From Ramlibacter sp. (lineage in GTDB: Bacteria; Pseudomonadota; Gammaproteobacteria; Burkholderiales; Burkholderiaceae_C), in contig JAHBZN010000001.1 of the NCBI GenBank assembly GCA_019635415.1, forward strand, positions 186,001 to 250,000: a DNA stretch of 64,000 nt, given 5' to 3'. The notes below the pieces were generated by a model, which was not told the DNA's origin, did not search any database, and saw only the letters and a program-made list of their open reading frames with translations. The translations under genes were made by a program, and so were the position numbers. Positions 41,548-49,544 of this stretch are shown here, one piece after another (position 1 is the first letter of the stretch; every line of letters begins with the position of its first letter).

Positions 41548-42651
41548 ATGTCCGAATTCAACCGTCGCCAACTCCTGCAGGCCAGCGCCGCGCTGGCCCT
41601 GCCGGGCCTGTCGTCGCTCGCTGCGGCCGAGCCGCGCCAGTTCAGCCCGCAGCCGGGCCACTGGCGCACCTTTGAAATCACCACCCGCGTCGAGGTGCAG
41701 CACCCCCAGGGAACGACGCGTGTCTGGCTGCCGATCCCGTCGGTCGACAGCGACTACCAGCAGTCGCTGGACAGCCACTGGTCGGGCAATGCCCAGAGCC
41801 TGCGGCAGGCCGCGGACGCGCACTATGGCGCCCGGATGCTGGTGGCCGAATTCGCGCCGGGCGAGGCCAGGCCCCATGTGGAGCTGGTCAGCCGTTTTCG
41901 CACGCAGGACCGGGCCATCGACTGGAACAGCAAGAAGGCCGTGAGCGAAGACCCGGCTTTGCTGAAGTACTGGACCCAGCCCTCCGACCTGATGCCCACC
42001 GATGGCATCGTGAGGAAGACCGCGCTGGAAGCCACGCGCGGCGCCCGCACCGATGTGGACAAGGTCCGCAAGCTCTATGAATGGACGGTGGCCAACACCT
42101 ACCGCGACCCCAAGGTGCGCGGCTGCGGCGTGGGCGACATCAAGACCATGCTGGAAACCGGCAACCTCGGGGGCAAGTGCGGCGACATCAATGCGCTGTT
42201 CGTGGGCCTGTGCCGCGCGGCGGGCGTGCCGGCGCGCGATGTCTACGGCATCCGCCTGGTGCCTTCGGCCTTTGGCTACAAGCAGCTGTCGGGCAACCCG
42301 GCCAACCTCACGGGTGCCCAGCACTGCCGCGCCGAGGTGTTCCTGGCGCAGCACGGTTGGGTGGCCATGGACCCGGCCGACGTGGGCAAGGTCATGCGCT
42401 TTGAAACCGCGGACTGGATCAAGTCCACCAGTGACCCGGTGGTGGCGCCGGTGTACAAGGCGCTGTTCGGCGGCTGGGAGGGCAACTGGCTGGCCTTCAA
42501 CACGGCGCACGACGTGGCCCTGCCCGGCTCCACGGGCCCGAAGGTGGGGTTCTTCATGTACCCCAACGGCGAGAACGCCGGAGGGCGCTTCGACACGCTG
42601 GCCCCGGACGAATTCAAGTACGTCATCACGGCCCGCGAGATCAAGGCCTGA
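41548..42651 (+). CDS. Exported transglutaminase-like cysteine protease-fold protein
   Basis: A 367-residue protein with a twin-arginine-type signal (FNRRQLLQASAALALPG) followed by a transglutaminase-like domain. The catalytic triad is visible as Cys211 (GGKCGDINALFVGLCRAAGVPARDV), His259 (AQHCRAEVFLA) and Asp275 (WVAMDPADVG). The N-terminal half has the beta-sandwich common to this family (VWLPIPSVDSDYQQS). Typical substrates are peptides or cell-wall material. Activity is unproven. It follows the TlpA-like gene by 56 bases and may share its promoter. Confidence 0.87.
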   Translation: MSEFNRRQLLQASAALALPGLSSLAAAEPRQFSPQPGHWRTFEITTRVEVQHPQGTTRVWLPIPSVDSDYQQSLDSHWSGNAQSLRQAADAHYGARMLVAEFAPGEARPHVELVSRFRTQDRAIDWNSKKAVSEDPALLKYWTQPSDLMPTDGIVRKTALEATRGARTDVDKVRKLYEWTVANTYRDPKVRGCGVGDIKTMLETGNLGGKCGDINALFVGLCRAAGVPARDVYGIRLVPSAFGYKQLSGNPANLTGAQHCRAEVFLAQHGWVAMDPADVGKVMRFETADWIKSTSDPVVAPVYKALFGGWEGNWLAFNTAHDVALPGSTGPKVGFFMYPNGENAGGRFDTLAPDEFKYVITAREIKA

Positions 42652-42672
42652 GCACCAGGCCCTGGGGGCGCT

Positions 42673-43305
42673 TCAGGCCAGTGACCGGTACAGCCGCGCC
42701 TCGTGCGCCAGGCATTCGCCAAAGGCCGGCCGGGCCTTGACCTGCGTCCAGTAGGCGTGCAAGCCCTCCACCCCCTGGAAGCCCACGCCCGACTGCTCGC
42801 ACAGCATCAGCGCCCAGGCCAGGTAGGCGTCGGCCACGGTGAAGCGGTCGCCCGCCAGGAAGGGCTGCTCGGCCACCCGGCGCGCCACGGTGCGCAGCTT
42901 GCCGCCCAGCAGGTCCAGCGCCCAGGCCTTGACCGGCTCGGGCGCATCGCGCTGGAACACCGGGTACAGGCACTGCTTGTGGATTTCGGTCCCGATGAAG
43001 CTGAGCCACTCCAGCACCTCGTCGCTGGCCACGGTGCCGGGCTCGGGCAGATAGCCGGCGCTGCCGCGGGCCGCGGCTTCGCGCGCCAGCGCCTGCAGCA
43101 CGGCGGCGTTCTCGGTCAGCAGGCGGCCATCGTCAAAGCACAGCACTGGCACCTGGCCCTTGGGGGCGATGGTGACGTAATCCGCGCCGGTGTCGAGCTG
43201 CTTGCGGGTCAGCGACACCGGGACGAGCTTGACGGGCAGGCCAGCCTCGCGGATCAGCAGGTGGCTGGCAAAAGAGCAGGCCAGCGGGGCATAGTACAGC
43301 TGCAT
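42673..43305 (-). CDS. Glutathione S-transferase
   Basis: A 210-residue cytosolic glutathione transferase. The N-terminal thioredoxin fold begins MQLYYAPLACSFASHLLIRE, with the catalytic-position Ser/Cys in ACSFASH (beta-class-like), and continues with IAPKGQVPVLCFDDGRLLTENAAVLQ. The C-terminal domain has the capping motif FTVADAYLAWALMLCEQSG. Beta-class features suggest conjugation or thiol-transfer in aromatic or stress metabolism. It lies 8 bases downstream of the DJ-1/PfpI gene on the same strand, so they form a small operon. Confidence 0.93.
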   Translation of the reverse strand: MQLYYAPLACSFASHLLIREAGLPVKLVPVSLTRKQLDTGADYVTIAPKGQVPVLCFDDGRLLTENAAVLQALAREAAARGSAGYLPEPGTVASDEVLEWLSFIGTEIHKQCLYPVFQRDAPEPVKAWALDLLGGKLRTVARRVAEQPFLAGDRFTVADAYLAWALMLCEQSGVGFQGVEGLHAYWTQVKARPAFGECLAHEARLYRSLA

Positions 43306-43313
43306 GGCGGTCC

Positions 43314-43994
43314 TCAATGGGCCGCGCCCGCCGGAATGCGCGCCGCCAGCGCCTGGATGCGCTCGGGGCCCGCCGCCTCGAACTGGCGGACGATGGCCTG
43401 GGCCATGGCCGGGGCCTCGTCTGGCGTGCCGTTGCCGAACGGCGGCTCGGGGTAGTACTCGATGCCCAGCTGCAGGGTCCGCGCGACGTCTTCCCCGGCC
43501 AGAAGGCCGGCCAGGAACAGGCTGGCGTCGATGCTGGCGGACACGCCGGCGCCGGTGATGATCTTGCCGTCGCGGTGGTAGCGCCGGTGGTTGACCGTGG
43601 CCCCATAGGCGGCCACCTTGTCGCGGCAGGCCCAGTTGGTGGTGACTTCCTTGCCGCTGATCACGCCGGCCTTGCCCAGCCATTCCACGCCATTGCAGAT
43701 GCCCACCGTCCAGGTGGACGTGGCATGCAGGCGCGTGATGGTGGCCATCAGTTCGGCATCGTCCAGCCCCGGCGTGACGCCCGGGCCCCCGGGCACATAG
43801 AGGATGTCGGTGGATTCGGCCTCGGCGTAGCTGCGCCAGGCGTGCAAGGCCAGGCGCCGCGTGTCGGCCCAGACCAGGCCGGCGCGGGGGGCGACGAACT
43901 CCACGTCCATGCCCGGCAGGTTGGCCAGTACCTCGTAGCCGCCCACGATATCGAGGGCCGTGAAACCGTCACGCAGCAGTATCGACAAACGCAT
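43314..43994 (-). CDS. DJ-1/PfpI family protein
   Basis: A 226-residue DJ-1/PfpI-fold protein, related to isonitrile hydratase-like and glyoxalase III-type members. The nucleophile elbow cysteine is Cys100 in WTVGICNGVEWLGKAG. The upstream acidic residue is in DGFTALDIVGGYEVLANLP, and LYVPGGPGVTPGLDD completes the site. It is divergent from a GlxA-type regulator that carries its own DJ-1-like domain, a frequent pairing in which the regulator controls the enzyme. The reading frame extends upstream, but ATG at 43994 begins the conserved domain. Confidence 0.87.
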   Translation of the reverse strand: MRLSILLRDGFTALDIVGGYEVLANLPGMDVEFVAPRAGLVWADTRRLALHAWRSYAEAESTDILYVPGGPGVTPGLDDAELMATITRLHATSTWTVGICNGVEWLGKAGVISGKEVTTNWACRDKVAAYGATVNHRRYHRDGKIITGAGVSASIDASLFLAGLLAGEDVARTLQLGIEYYPEPPFGNGTPDEAPAMAQAIVRQFEAAGPERIQALAARIPAGAAH

Positions 43995-44092
43995 CTTTCT
44001 TCCTTCAATTTGAAACAGGGTGGATGGATTCTTGGGTCTGGCGGCATCGACGTGAATTGGCGTTATCGACTTCTTTATGGTGAAATTCGCCA

Positions 44093-45136
44093 ATGCCCGA
44101 CAACGTCAACGAACCGGAAACCTCGGTCGCCGTGCTGGCCTATGCGGGCTGCATGGGCACTGAAATCCTCGCGCTGGCCGATGTGCTGCTGATTGCCAAC
44201 CACATGGCGAAGGCCATCGAGCCGGGCAAGTATGCGGCCTTCCGCGTGCAGGTGGTCAGCGTGGCGGGAGGGTCCGTGGCCCTGGCCGGAGGCCTGAGCC
44301 TGGCCACACGCAGGCTGCGCGGCACGCCGGGCCTGCTGGTGGTCCCGGGGCTGGAGGTGAGCCGCTTCGGGCAGTGGGACGACAAGCTGCCGCCCCTGGC
44401 CGCCGAGCTGGCGCTGATCCGGCGGCAGGCGCGGCGCGGCGGCGCCCTGGCATCGGTCTGCATCGGCAGCTTTCTGCTGGCGGAGGCCGGGTTGCTCGAT
44501 GGCCGCCGCGCCACGACCGCCTGGCCTTTTGCCGCGGAATTCGCGCAGCGCTACCCGGCGGTCCAGCTGGAGGCTGGTGGCGTGCTGCAGGAGGACGGCG
44601 CCTTCACCACCGCGGGCGCCGTCAGCAGTGCGTTTGACCTCGCCGTGCACCTGGTCGAGCGGCACATGAGCCCGCGTGTGGCGCGTGCCACGGCACGGTT
44701 TGCGCTGGTCGGGGCCGCACGCGCCACACAGTTGCCCTATGTGGATGCGTCACTGGTGCCCACCGACCGCCCGCCTTTCTCGGCGCAGGTCCACAAGCTG
44801 CTGCTGGCCGGGCTCGACCGGGCCTACGACCTCAAGGCGCTGTCGGCCGCGCTGAATGTCAGCTCACGCACGCTGCTGCGCCGCTATGCGGCCGAGACGG
44901 GCCAGTCCCCGCTGGCCTGGCTGCAGGCCGCGCGCATCGAGAAGGCCAAGCGGTTGCTCGAGAAGTCCAGCCTGGGCCTGGGCCAGATCGTCGAGGCGGT
45001 GGGTTACCAGGACGTGGCAACGTTCTCGCGCCTGTTCCTGCGCCAGGTCCGCGAGACGCCGGCGCAATACCGGCGGCGGCACGGACCGGCGGGTCGCGCA
45101 GGGGCTCAGGGCGCGAGGCGCAGGTCTCCGACATAA
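44093..45136 (+). CDS. GlxA-family AraC-type regulator with DJ-1-like sensor domain
   Basis: A 347-residue regulator. Residues 1-200 are a DJ-1/PfpI-like amidase-fold sensor (LAYAGCMGTEILALADVLL, GGALASVCIGSFLLAEAGLL). Residues 245-345 are an AraC DNA-binding domain with two helix-turn-helices (ALSAALNVSSRTLLRRYAAETGQSP and IVEAVGYQDVATFSRLFLRQ). It starts 98 bases from the divergent DJ-1/PfpI gene. The intergenic region has TTGGCG (44057-44062) and CGCCAA (44088-44093) half sites. It probably controls that gene and the adjacent GST. Its 3' end overlaps the convergent DUF3047 gene. Confidence 0.92.
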   Translation: MPDNVNEPETSVAVLAYAGCMGTEILALADVLLIANHMAKAIEPGKYAAFRVQVVSVAGGSVALAGGLSLATRRLRGTPGLLVVPGLEVSRFGQWDDKLPPLAAELALIRRQARRGGALASVCIGSFLLAEAGLLDGRRATTAWPFAAEFAQRYPAVQLEAGGVLQEDGAFTTAGAVSSAFDLAVHLVERHMSPRVARATARFALVGAARATQLPYVDASLVPTDRPPFSAQVHKLLLAGLDRAYDLKALSAALNVSSRTLLRRYAAETGQSPLAWLQAARIEKAKRLLEKSSLGLGQIVEAVGYQDVATFSRLFLRQVRETPAQYRRRHGPAGRAGAQGARRRSPT

Positions 45137-45849
45137 CCCAGGCTGCGGCCGCCCGTGTTGTCGGCGTCGGCGCCAATGAGGAGGGCCGTGATGGGTGGCA
45201 CGGTGGCGCTTTCCTGCCCGAAGGCCTGGAGAAAGTCGTCACGCAGGTTGCGCTGGTGGGCCTGCCACTGGCCCACGGGACTCGCGGGGCCGTCCAGCAC
45301 ATGCCAACGCACGCGGCGGCTCCAGGCGTTGGGCAGCGTGGTGCCGGCCGGCAGGGAGGTGTCCCAGACGTAGCACAGCGTGGCCGCGGGCAGCGGTTCG
45401 CCGCTGACGGCCCGAGCCATGCGCAGCAGCGTGCGCTCGCCGAAGGGCAGGGCAGACAGCGGCATGTCGAACAGGACGCAGACCTTGAGCGCGGCATCGT
45501 CGCCCTCGCGCGTTCGCAGGTCGGCGTGGGCCAGCGGCTGGTCCAGCCGCCAGCGCCAGGCCAGTGTGGCGCCCGGCGACGGCACCCAGGCCACCACGTC
45601 GTGAACCAGCGTGCCGTACGAGCCCTCGGCGGCCAGCCGGGCCACGCGCCGGCCATCCAGTTCGGCCAGGCGGATGCTGGACAGGGGCACTTTGCCCCCG
45701 GGCAGGCCGGCAGCGCGCCAGGGCGGCGGCGGCGCGGGCCCGGTCGCCTCGGAGAACGGCGTCAGCGCAGGCGCCGGGGCCTGCGCCAGGGCACTACCGG
45801 CCCACAGCGTTAAGAGACCAGTCGTAGTCCAGAGAAGTGATCGGCACAT
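45106..45849 (-). CDS. DUF3047 exported protein
   Basis: A 247-residue protein with a signal peptide (MCRSLLWTTTGLLTLWAGSA, cleavage after ALAQA) and a DUF3047 domain: VAWVPSPGATLAWRWRLDQPL, GDDAALKVCVLFDMPLSALPFGERTLLRMAR, and the end ITALLIGADADNTGGRSLGYVGDLRL, a lectin-like or carbohydrate-binding-like jelly roll. It overlaps the upstream DUF547 gene by 56 bases, so the two are co-translated. An alternative start at 45903 would lengthen it. Function unknown. The periplasm is its likely place. Confidence 0.83.
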   Translation of the reverse strand: MCRSLLWTTTGLLTLWAGSALAQAPAPALTPFSEATGPAPPPPWRAAGLPGGKVPLSSIRLAELDGRRVARLAAEGSYGTLVHDVVAWVPSPGATLAWRWRLDQPLAHADLRTREGDDAALKVCVLFDMPLSALPFGERTLLRMARAVSGEPLPAATLCYVWDTSLPAGTTLPNAWSRRVRWHVLDGPASPVGQWQAHQRNLRDDFLQAFGQESATVPPITALLIGADADNTGGRSLGYVGDLRLAP

Positions 45850-46621
45850 GCTGGGCCCTGATGGCATCGCGGTCGGCGGGTGGGTCGGCCAGTTGGTCGG
45901 CATAACGGGCCATCAGGTCTTCAAGCCGGTGCAAGCCCTGGTGGCCTTTTTCAAAGTCCTCACGGAACCACTTGAAGATCATGCTGACCTGCAGCTGTCC
46001 CTGGGCGTAGCGGTTGCGCGTGCGGTCGGCCATGAAGCGGCGCAGGCCGTCCTCCAGCTGGGCATCGAGGCGGCTGGCGGTGAAGGCTTCGGGTCGCAAC
46101 GCGGGGCAGCCGATGCTCGCGCAATTGACGGCGGCGTGGACGCGCGGGTCCTGGAAGCGCGGGCGCAACTGCTCGTGCTCGATCCAGTCCAGCGTGCGCT
46201 CCTCGCCGAGCAGGCTGAAGAATTTCTTTTTCCACGGCGACTGGAACACCGAGCCCAGGTCCTTGATGGACTGCAGCCGCGGGTAGCGGGTCAGGACCAG
46301 CTCGATGGTGAACCCGTTGTAGGCGTTGATCAGGAAGGCCATCTGCTGCGCGCGCGGCCAGGCCGCGAACTGCGCCGCCGTCACGGCTGACCAACCGGCC
46401 AGCACCTTCTGCAGCGCTGCGTGCTCGGTGGCAAGGCCCGTGTAGTCCACGCGCGTCTGCCGGTTGTCGGCCAGCCATCGCACATGCTTCCTGAGCAAGG
46501 CATCCCAGCCGGCAAAACTGCTGTCAAAGGCACCTGCTTCCTGGCCAAAAGTGGTTGTAGCCCATGCCAGATGGACGCTTAATGCTATGAATTTGAGAGC
46601 GTCTCGGCGTCGGAGTGCCAT
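45794..46621 (-). CDS. DUF547 exported protein, signal peptide encoded by a repeat
   Basis: A 275-residue DUF547 protein. Signature regions are LIRKHVRWLADNRQTRVDY-like, FLINAYNGFTIELVLTRYPRLQSIKDLG, the L-x-x-IEHEQLRPRFQDPRVHAAVNCASIGCPALRPEAF core with conserved His, Asn and Cys, and the tail DYDWSLN. It follows the TVP38/FAD-oxidoreductase gene by 4 bases and overlaps the DUF3047 gene, an arrangement seen in other bacteria. The signal peptide (ALKFIALSVHLAWAT, residues 8-22) is encoded by a dispersed repeat. The catalytic role of DUF547 is unestablished. A thiol-dependent hydrolase has been speculated. Confidence 0.88.
   Translation of the reverse strand: MALRRRDALKFIALSVHLAWATTTFGQEAGAFDSSFAGWDALLRKHVRWLADNRQTRVDYTGLATEHAALQKVLAGWSAVTAAQFAAWPRAQQMAFLINAYNGFTIELVLTRYPRLQSIKDLGSVFQSPWKKKFFSLLGEERTLDWIEHEQLRPRFQDPRVHAAVNCASIGCPALRPEAFTASRLDAQLEDGLRRFMADRTRNRYAQGQLQVSMIFKWFREDFEKGHQGLHRLEDLMARYADQLADPPADRDAIRAQHVPITSLDYDWSLNAVGR
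46556..46600. repeat. Dispersed palindromic repeat, copy 7, in the DUF547 signal peptide
   Basis: On the forward strand TGTAGCCCATGCC..GGACGCTTAATGCTATGAATTTGAG..C. It is read in frame on the reverse strand as ALKFIALSVHLAWAT, the same phase as the sco copy. Confidence 0.82.
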
Positions 46622-46625
46622 GCCG

Positions 46626-48788
46626 TCAGCCCCGTTTCCAGTCGTGGAACCGGCGCACCCATTCGAGCAGCTGCTGCGGCTGGTGCGCGCGTTTCCATTC
46701 GCCGGCCGCGTACTTGTTGGCTTCCGACAGGGTCGGGTAGGTGTGGATGGTGCCCAGGATCTTGTTCAGGCCCAGTCCGTGCTTCATGGCGAGCACGTAC
46801 TCGGCCAGCAGGTCGCCCGCGTGGGTGCCGACAATGGTCACGCCCAGGATCTTGTCCTTGCCCGGGGCGGTCAGGACCTTGACGAACCCCTGGGCCTCGC
46901 TGTCGGCGATCGCACGGTCCAGGTCATCGATCCCGTAGCGGGTGACTTCGAAGGCCACGCCTTTCTCGCGGGCCTCCTGCTCGTTCAGGCCGACACGCGC
47001 CACCTCGGGGTCGATGAAGGTGGCCCAGGGGATCACCGAATAGTCGGCCTTGAATTTCTTGAACTCGCCAAACAGCGCGTTCACCGCCGCGTACCAGGCC
47101 TGGTGCGACGCGGTGTGCGTGAACTGGAAGGGCCCGGCCACGTCGCCCGCCGCGTAGATGTTGGGGTACTGCGTCTGCAGGTATTCGTTGGTCTCCACCG
47201 TCCGGGCGGTGGGAATGCCCAGCTCCTCCAGCCCGTAACCCGTGAGCCGGGCCACGCGGCCCACGGCGCACAGCAGCTCGTCGAACTCGATGCGCTTTTC
47301 CGCGCCACCCTGCTCGACGACGAGCACCTTGGCATCGCCGGCCCGCTCGCAGCGCAGCGCCTTGTGACCCGTGAGCACCTGCACGCCGTCGGCTTCCAGG
47401 GCCTTGCGCGCGAGTTCGGAGACTTCCTCGTCCTCGCGGATCATGATGCGCGGCGCCATCTCGACCTGTGTGACCCCGGCGCCCAGGCGGGCAAAGCTCT
47501 GCGCCAGCTCGCAGCCGATGGGGCCACCGCCCAGCACCACCAGGCGCCGGGGAATCTCATCGAGTTGGGCAAAGGTGTCCCACAGTGTGTCGCTGGTCAC
47601 GTAGCCCACGTCATCCAGGCCGGGCAGTGGCGGCACGAAGGGCCGCGCGCCCGCGGCGATCACGATGCTGCGGGTGGTCAGGACCTGCCGGCCGCCGTCG
47701 TTGAGGGCCACCTCCACGGTCCAGGGGTTGATGATCCTGGCGTAGCCCTGCAGCACGTCCACGCCCAGTCCGGTGTAGCGCTCCACGCTGTCATGCGGCT
47801 CGATCTCGGCGATGACCTGATGGATGCGCTGCATCACCGCCTTGAAGCTGAACGCGGGGGGCGTGTCGGCCAGCCCGTAGTGGCTGCCGTGACGCATCTG
47901 GTGCGCCAGCTTGGCGCTCTTGATCAGGGCCTTGCTGGGCACGCAGCCGTAGTTGAGGCAGTCGCCGCCCATCTTGTGGGCCTCCACCAGCGTGACCCGG
48001 GCCTTGACCACGGCCGCGATGTAGGCCGACACCAGCCCGCCCGCGCCCCCGCCGATCACCACGAGGTTGCGGTCAAAGCGCTTGGGTTTCACGGCGGCCC
48101 ATTTCGCGTAGACCTTGCGCTTTTGCACCGCCTCGACACCCTTGCGCGCGATCAGCGGGAACAGGCCCAGCAGCACGAAGCTGCCCAGCAGGCCCGGGCT
48201 GAGCACGCCCTTGAGGGAGTCGATGCCGGCCAGTTGCGTGCCGGCGTTCACATACACCGCGGTGCCCGCCAGCATGCCCAGCTGGCTGACCCAGTAGAAG
48301 GTCAGGGCCTTCATCTTGGTCAGGCCCATCACCAGGTTGATCACGAAGAACGGCACCACCGGAATCAGCCGCAGCGTGAACAGGTAGAACGCACCGTCCT
48401 TCTCGACGCCGCGATTGATCTCGGCCAGCCGCTGGCCGAAGCGCCCCTCGATGCTGTCGCGCAGCACGAAGCGCGCGGCGAGAAAGGCCAGCGTGGCGCC
48501 CAGGCTCGACGCGAACGACACGATCAGCGTGCCCCACCCCAGGCCAAACACCGCGCCACCGGCCAGCGTGAGGATGGCGGCACCAGGAAACGACAGCGCG
48601 GTCACCGCGACATAGGCGGCAAAGTACGCCGCCACCACCGCGGCCGGATGGCTGGCGTACAGGCTCGCGAACGCCGACTGGCTCTGCTTGAGATAGTCCA
48701 GGCTCAGGTAGCGGCCGAGTCCGAGCGCGAAGTACAGCGCCACCAGCACGGCGATGGCCAGGGCTACCAGCAGCTTCTTGTAGTTCAT
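46626..48788 (-). CDS. TVP38/TMEM64-type membrane domain fused to mercuric-reductase-like FAD oxidoreductase
   Basis: A 720-residue fusion. Residues 1-235 are a SNARE-associated (TVP38/TMEM64/DedA-related) membrane domain with about six helices (AAYVAVTALSFPGAAILTLAGGAVFGLGW, RLIPVVPFFVINLVMGLTKM). Residues 240-720 are a class I pyridine nucleotide-disulfide oxidoreductase: NLVVIGGGAGGLVSAYIAA, redox-active GGDCLNYGCVPSKALIKSAK, second GGGPIGCELAQSFARLGAG and the C-terminal His-Glu pair in LGTIHTYPTLSEANKYAAGEW. Mercury-specific C-terminal cysteines are absent, so it is unlikely to be MerA. It is the first gene of a three-gene unit with DUF547 and DUF3047, perhaps reducing a periplasm-bound substrate. 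Confidence 0.94.
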   Translation of the reverse strand: MNYKKLLVALAIAVLVALYFALGLGRYLSLDYLKQSQSAFASLYASHPAAVVAAYFAAYVAVTALSFPGAAILTLAGGAVFGLGWGTLIVSFASSLGATLAFLAARFVLRDSIEGRFGQRLAEINRGVEKDGAFYLFTLRLIPVVPFFVINLVMGLTKMKALTFYWVSQLGMLAGTAVYVNAGTQLAGIDSLKGVLSPGLLGSFVLLGLFPLIARKGVEAVQKRKVYAKWAAVKPKRFDRNLVVIGGGAGGLVSAYIAAVVKARVTLVEAHKMGGDCLNYGCVPSKALIKSAKLAHQMRHGSHYGLADTPPAFSFKAVMQRIHQVIAEIEPHDSVERYTGLGVDVLQGYARIINPWTVEVALNDGGRQVLTTRSIVIAAGARPFVPPLPGLDDVGYVTSDTLWDTFAQLDEIPRRLVVLGGGPIGCELAQSFARLGAGVTQVEMAPRIMIREDEEVSELARKALEADGVQVLTGHKALRCERAGDAKVLVVEQGGAEKRIEFDELLCAVGRVARLTGYGLEELGIPTARTVETNEYLQTQYPNIYAAGDVAGPFQFTHTASHQAWYAAVNALFGEFKKFKADYSVIPWATFIDPEVARVGLNEQEAREKGVAFEVTRYGIDDLDRAIADSEAQGFVKVLTAPGKDKILGVTIVGTHAGDLLAEYVLAMKHGLGLNKILGTIHTYPTLSEANKYAAGEWKRAHQPQQLLEWVRRFHDWKRG

Positions 48789-48898
48789 TCAGGAATCCTC
48801 CGGGTTGAGATGGGTCGCTCCCCGGAGCCTGTTCTTACGCTGCAAGCGGCCAGCCGGTGCCCGCGACGCTACCAGCATCGCCTGGGCTGGACAAGGGC

Positions 48899-49447
48899 TC
48901 AGACCTCGCCGGTGTATTCGCCCCGTGCCGGGTAGTCCTTGGCCACGGCAAAGTCGATCGCACCGATCAGGTCCTGGAACTGCGGGCGGGCGAACGGCAT
49001 GGTCTGCACCGCGCCGTAGTAGAGCGTGCCGTCCGGCCGCACCAGGAACACGCCGGGCTCGCTGAACAGCGCCGGCTCCTCGATGCCGATGGAGGTGGTG
49101 CCGCGCGAGGTGCTGATGTACAGGCCCCATTGGCGGGCCGTCTTCAGGCTCAGGCCGTAGCCAAACTGGATGCCGCTGGCTTTGACTTTGTCAGCCATCT
49201 GCCGCGCGCGCTCCTCGGTGTCGCTGCTCAGTGCCACCACCTGCACGCCGCGCTGCGCAAATTCGGGCGACAGGCGCTCCAGCTCCAGCAGGTATTTGGC
49301 GCAGATCGGGCAATGCAGGCCGCGGTAGAACACCAGCAGGTCAAACGGCGTGCCGGGCGACTGGCCGAGCACGAAACGGCCGCCCTGGACCAGGGGCACG
49401 TTCAGGGCGGGGACGGGGTGGCGGGGCAACAGGGCAACGGGGGTCAT
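48899..49447 (-). CDS. Peroxiredoxin-like (AhpC/TSA family) protein
   Basis: A 182-residue thioredoxin-fold protein of the AhpC/TSA superfamily. The putative peroxidatic site is Cys46 in LLVFYRGLHCPICAKYL, with Cys49 three residues on. The following VQVVALSSDTEERARQMADK and GIQFGYGLSLKTARQWGLYI match the family. Such CPxC members are often annotated as redoxin or peroxiredoxin-like. It is separated by 90 bases from the AraC gene upstream on the same strand. Confidence 0.85.
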   Translation of the reverse strand: MTPVALLPRHPVPALNVPLVQGGRFVLGQSPGTPFDLLVFYRGLHCPICAKYLLELERLSPEFAQRGVQVVALSSDTEERARQMADKVKASGIQFGYGLSLKTARQWGLYISTSRGTTSIGIEEPALFSEPGVFLVRPDGTLYYGAVQTMPFARPQFQDLIGAIDFAVAKDYPARGEYTGEV

Positions 49448-49456
49448 GCAGGGCTC

Positions 49457-49475
49457 TCCAGAAAAAAGGTCTGGA
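49457..49475. promoter_or_regulatory. Inverted repeat upstream of the peroxiredoxin start
   Basis: TCCAGA-N7-TCTGGA lies 10 to 28 bases before the start at 49447 on the reverse strand, over the ribosome-binding region. It could be an operator or a short mRNA hairpin. Confidence 0.3.
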
Positions 49476-49521
49476 AATCATAAGAGCCGTTATGAGACGG
49501 ATTGAAGCTCAAAGTGCCATA

Positions 49522-49544
49522 AGAATGACTATTCGTATCATTCT
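49522..49544. promoter_or_regulatory. Perfect 7-bp inverted repeat between AraC and peroxiredoxin genes
   Basis: AGAATGA-N9-TCATTCT straddles the stop of the AraC gene. It sits about 75 bases upstream of the peroxiredoxin start, where an activator would bind. A T/A-rich centre and the flanking TATCATT make it loosely Fur-like, but it does not match the Fur consensus well. Confidence 0.35.

Noticed and set aside
46626..48788. MerA mercuric reductase
   Set aside because: The redox pair and folds match, but the C-terminal vicinal cysteines and an N-terminal metal-binding domain are missing and no mer genes are near.
46464..48935. Open frame of more than 800 codons opposite the FAD oxidoreductase fusion
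   Set aside because: The reverse strand encodes an intact fusion with redox and nucleotide motifs. The forward frame is a composition artefact of high GC.
49522..49544. Fur box
   Set aside because: Part of one arm (TATCATT) resembles it but the rest of the 19-base consensus does not match.
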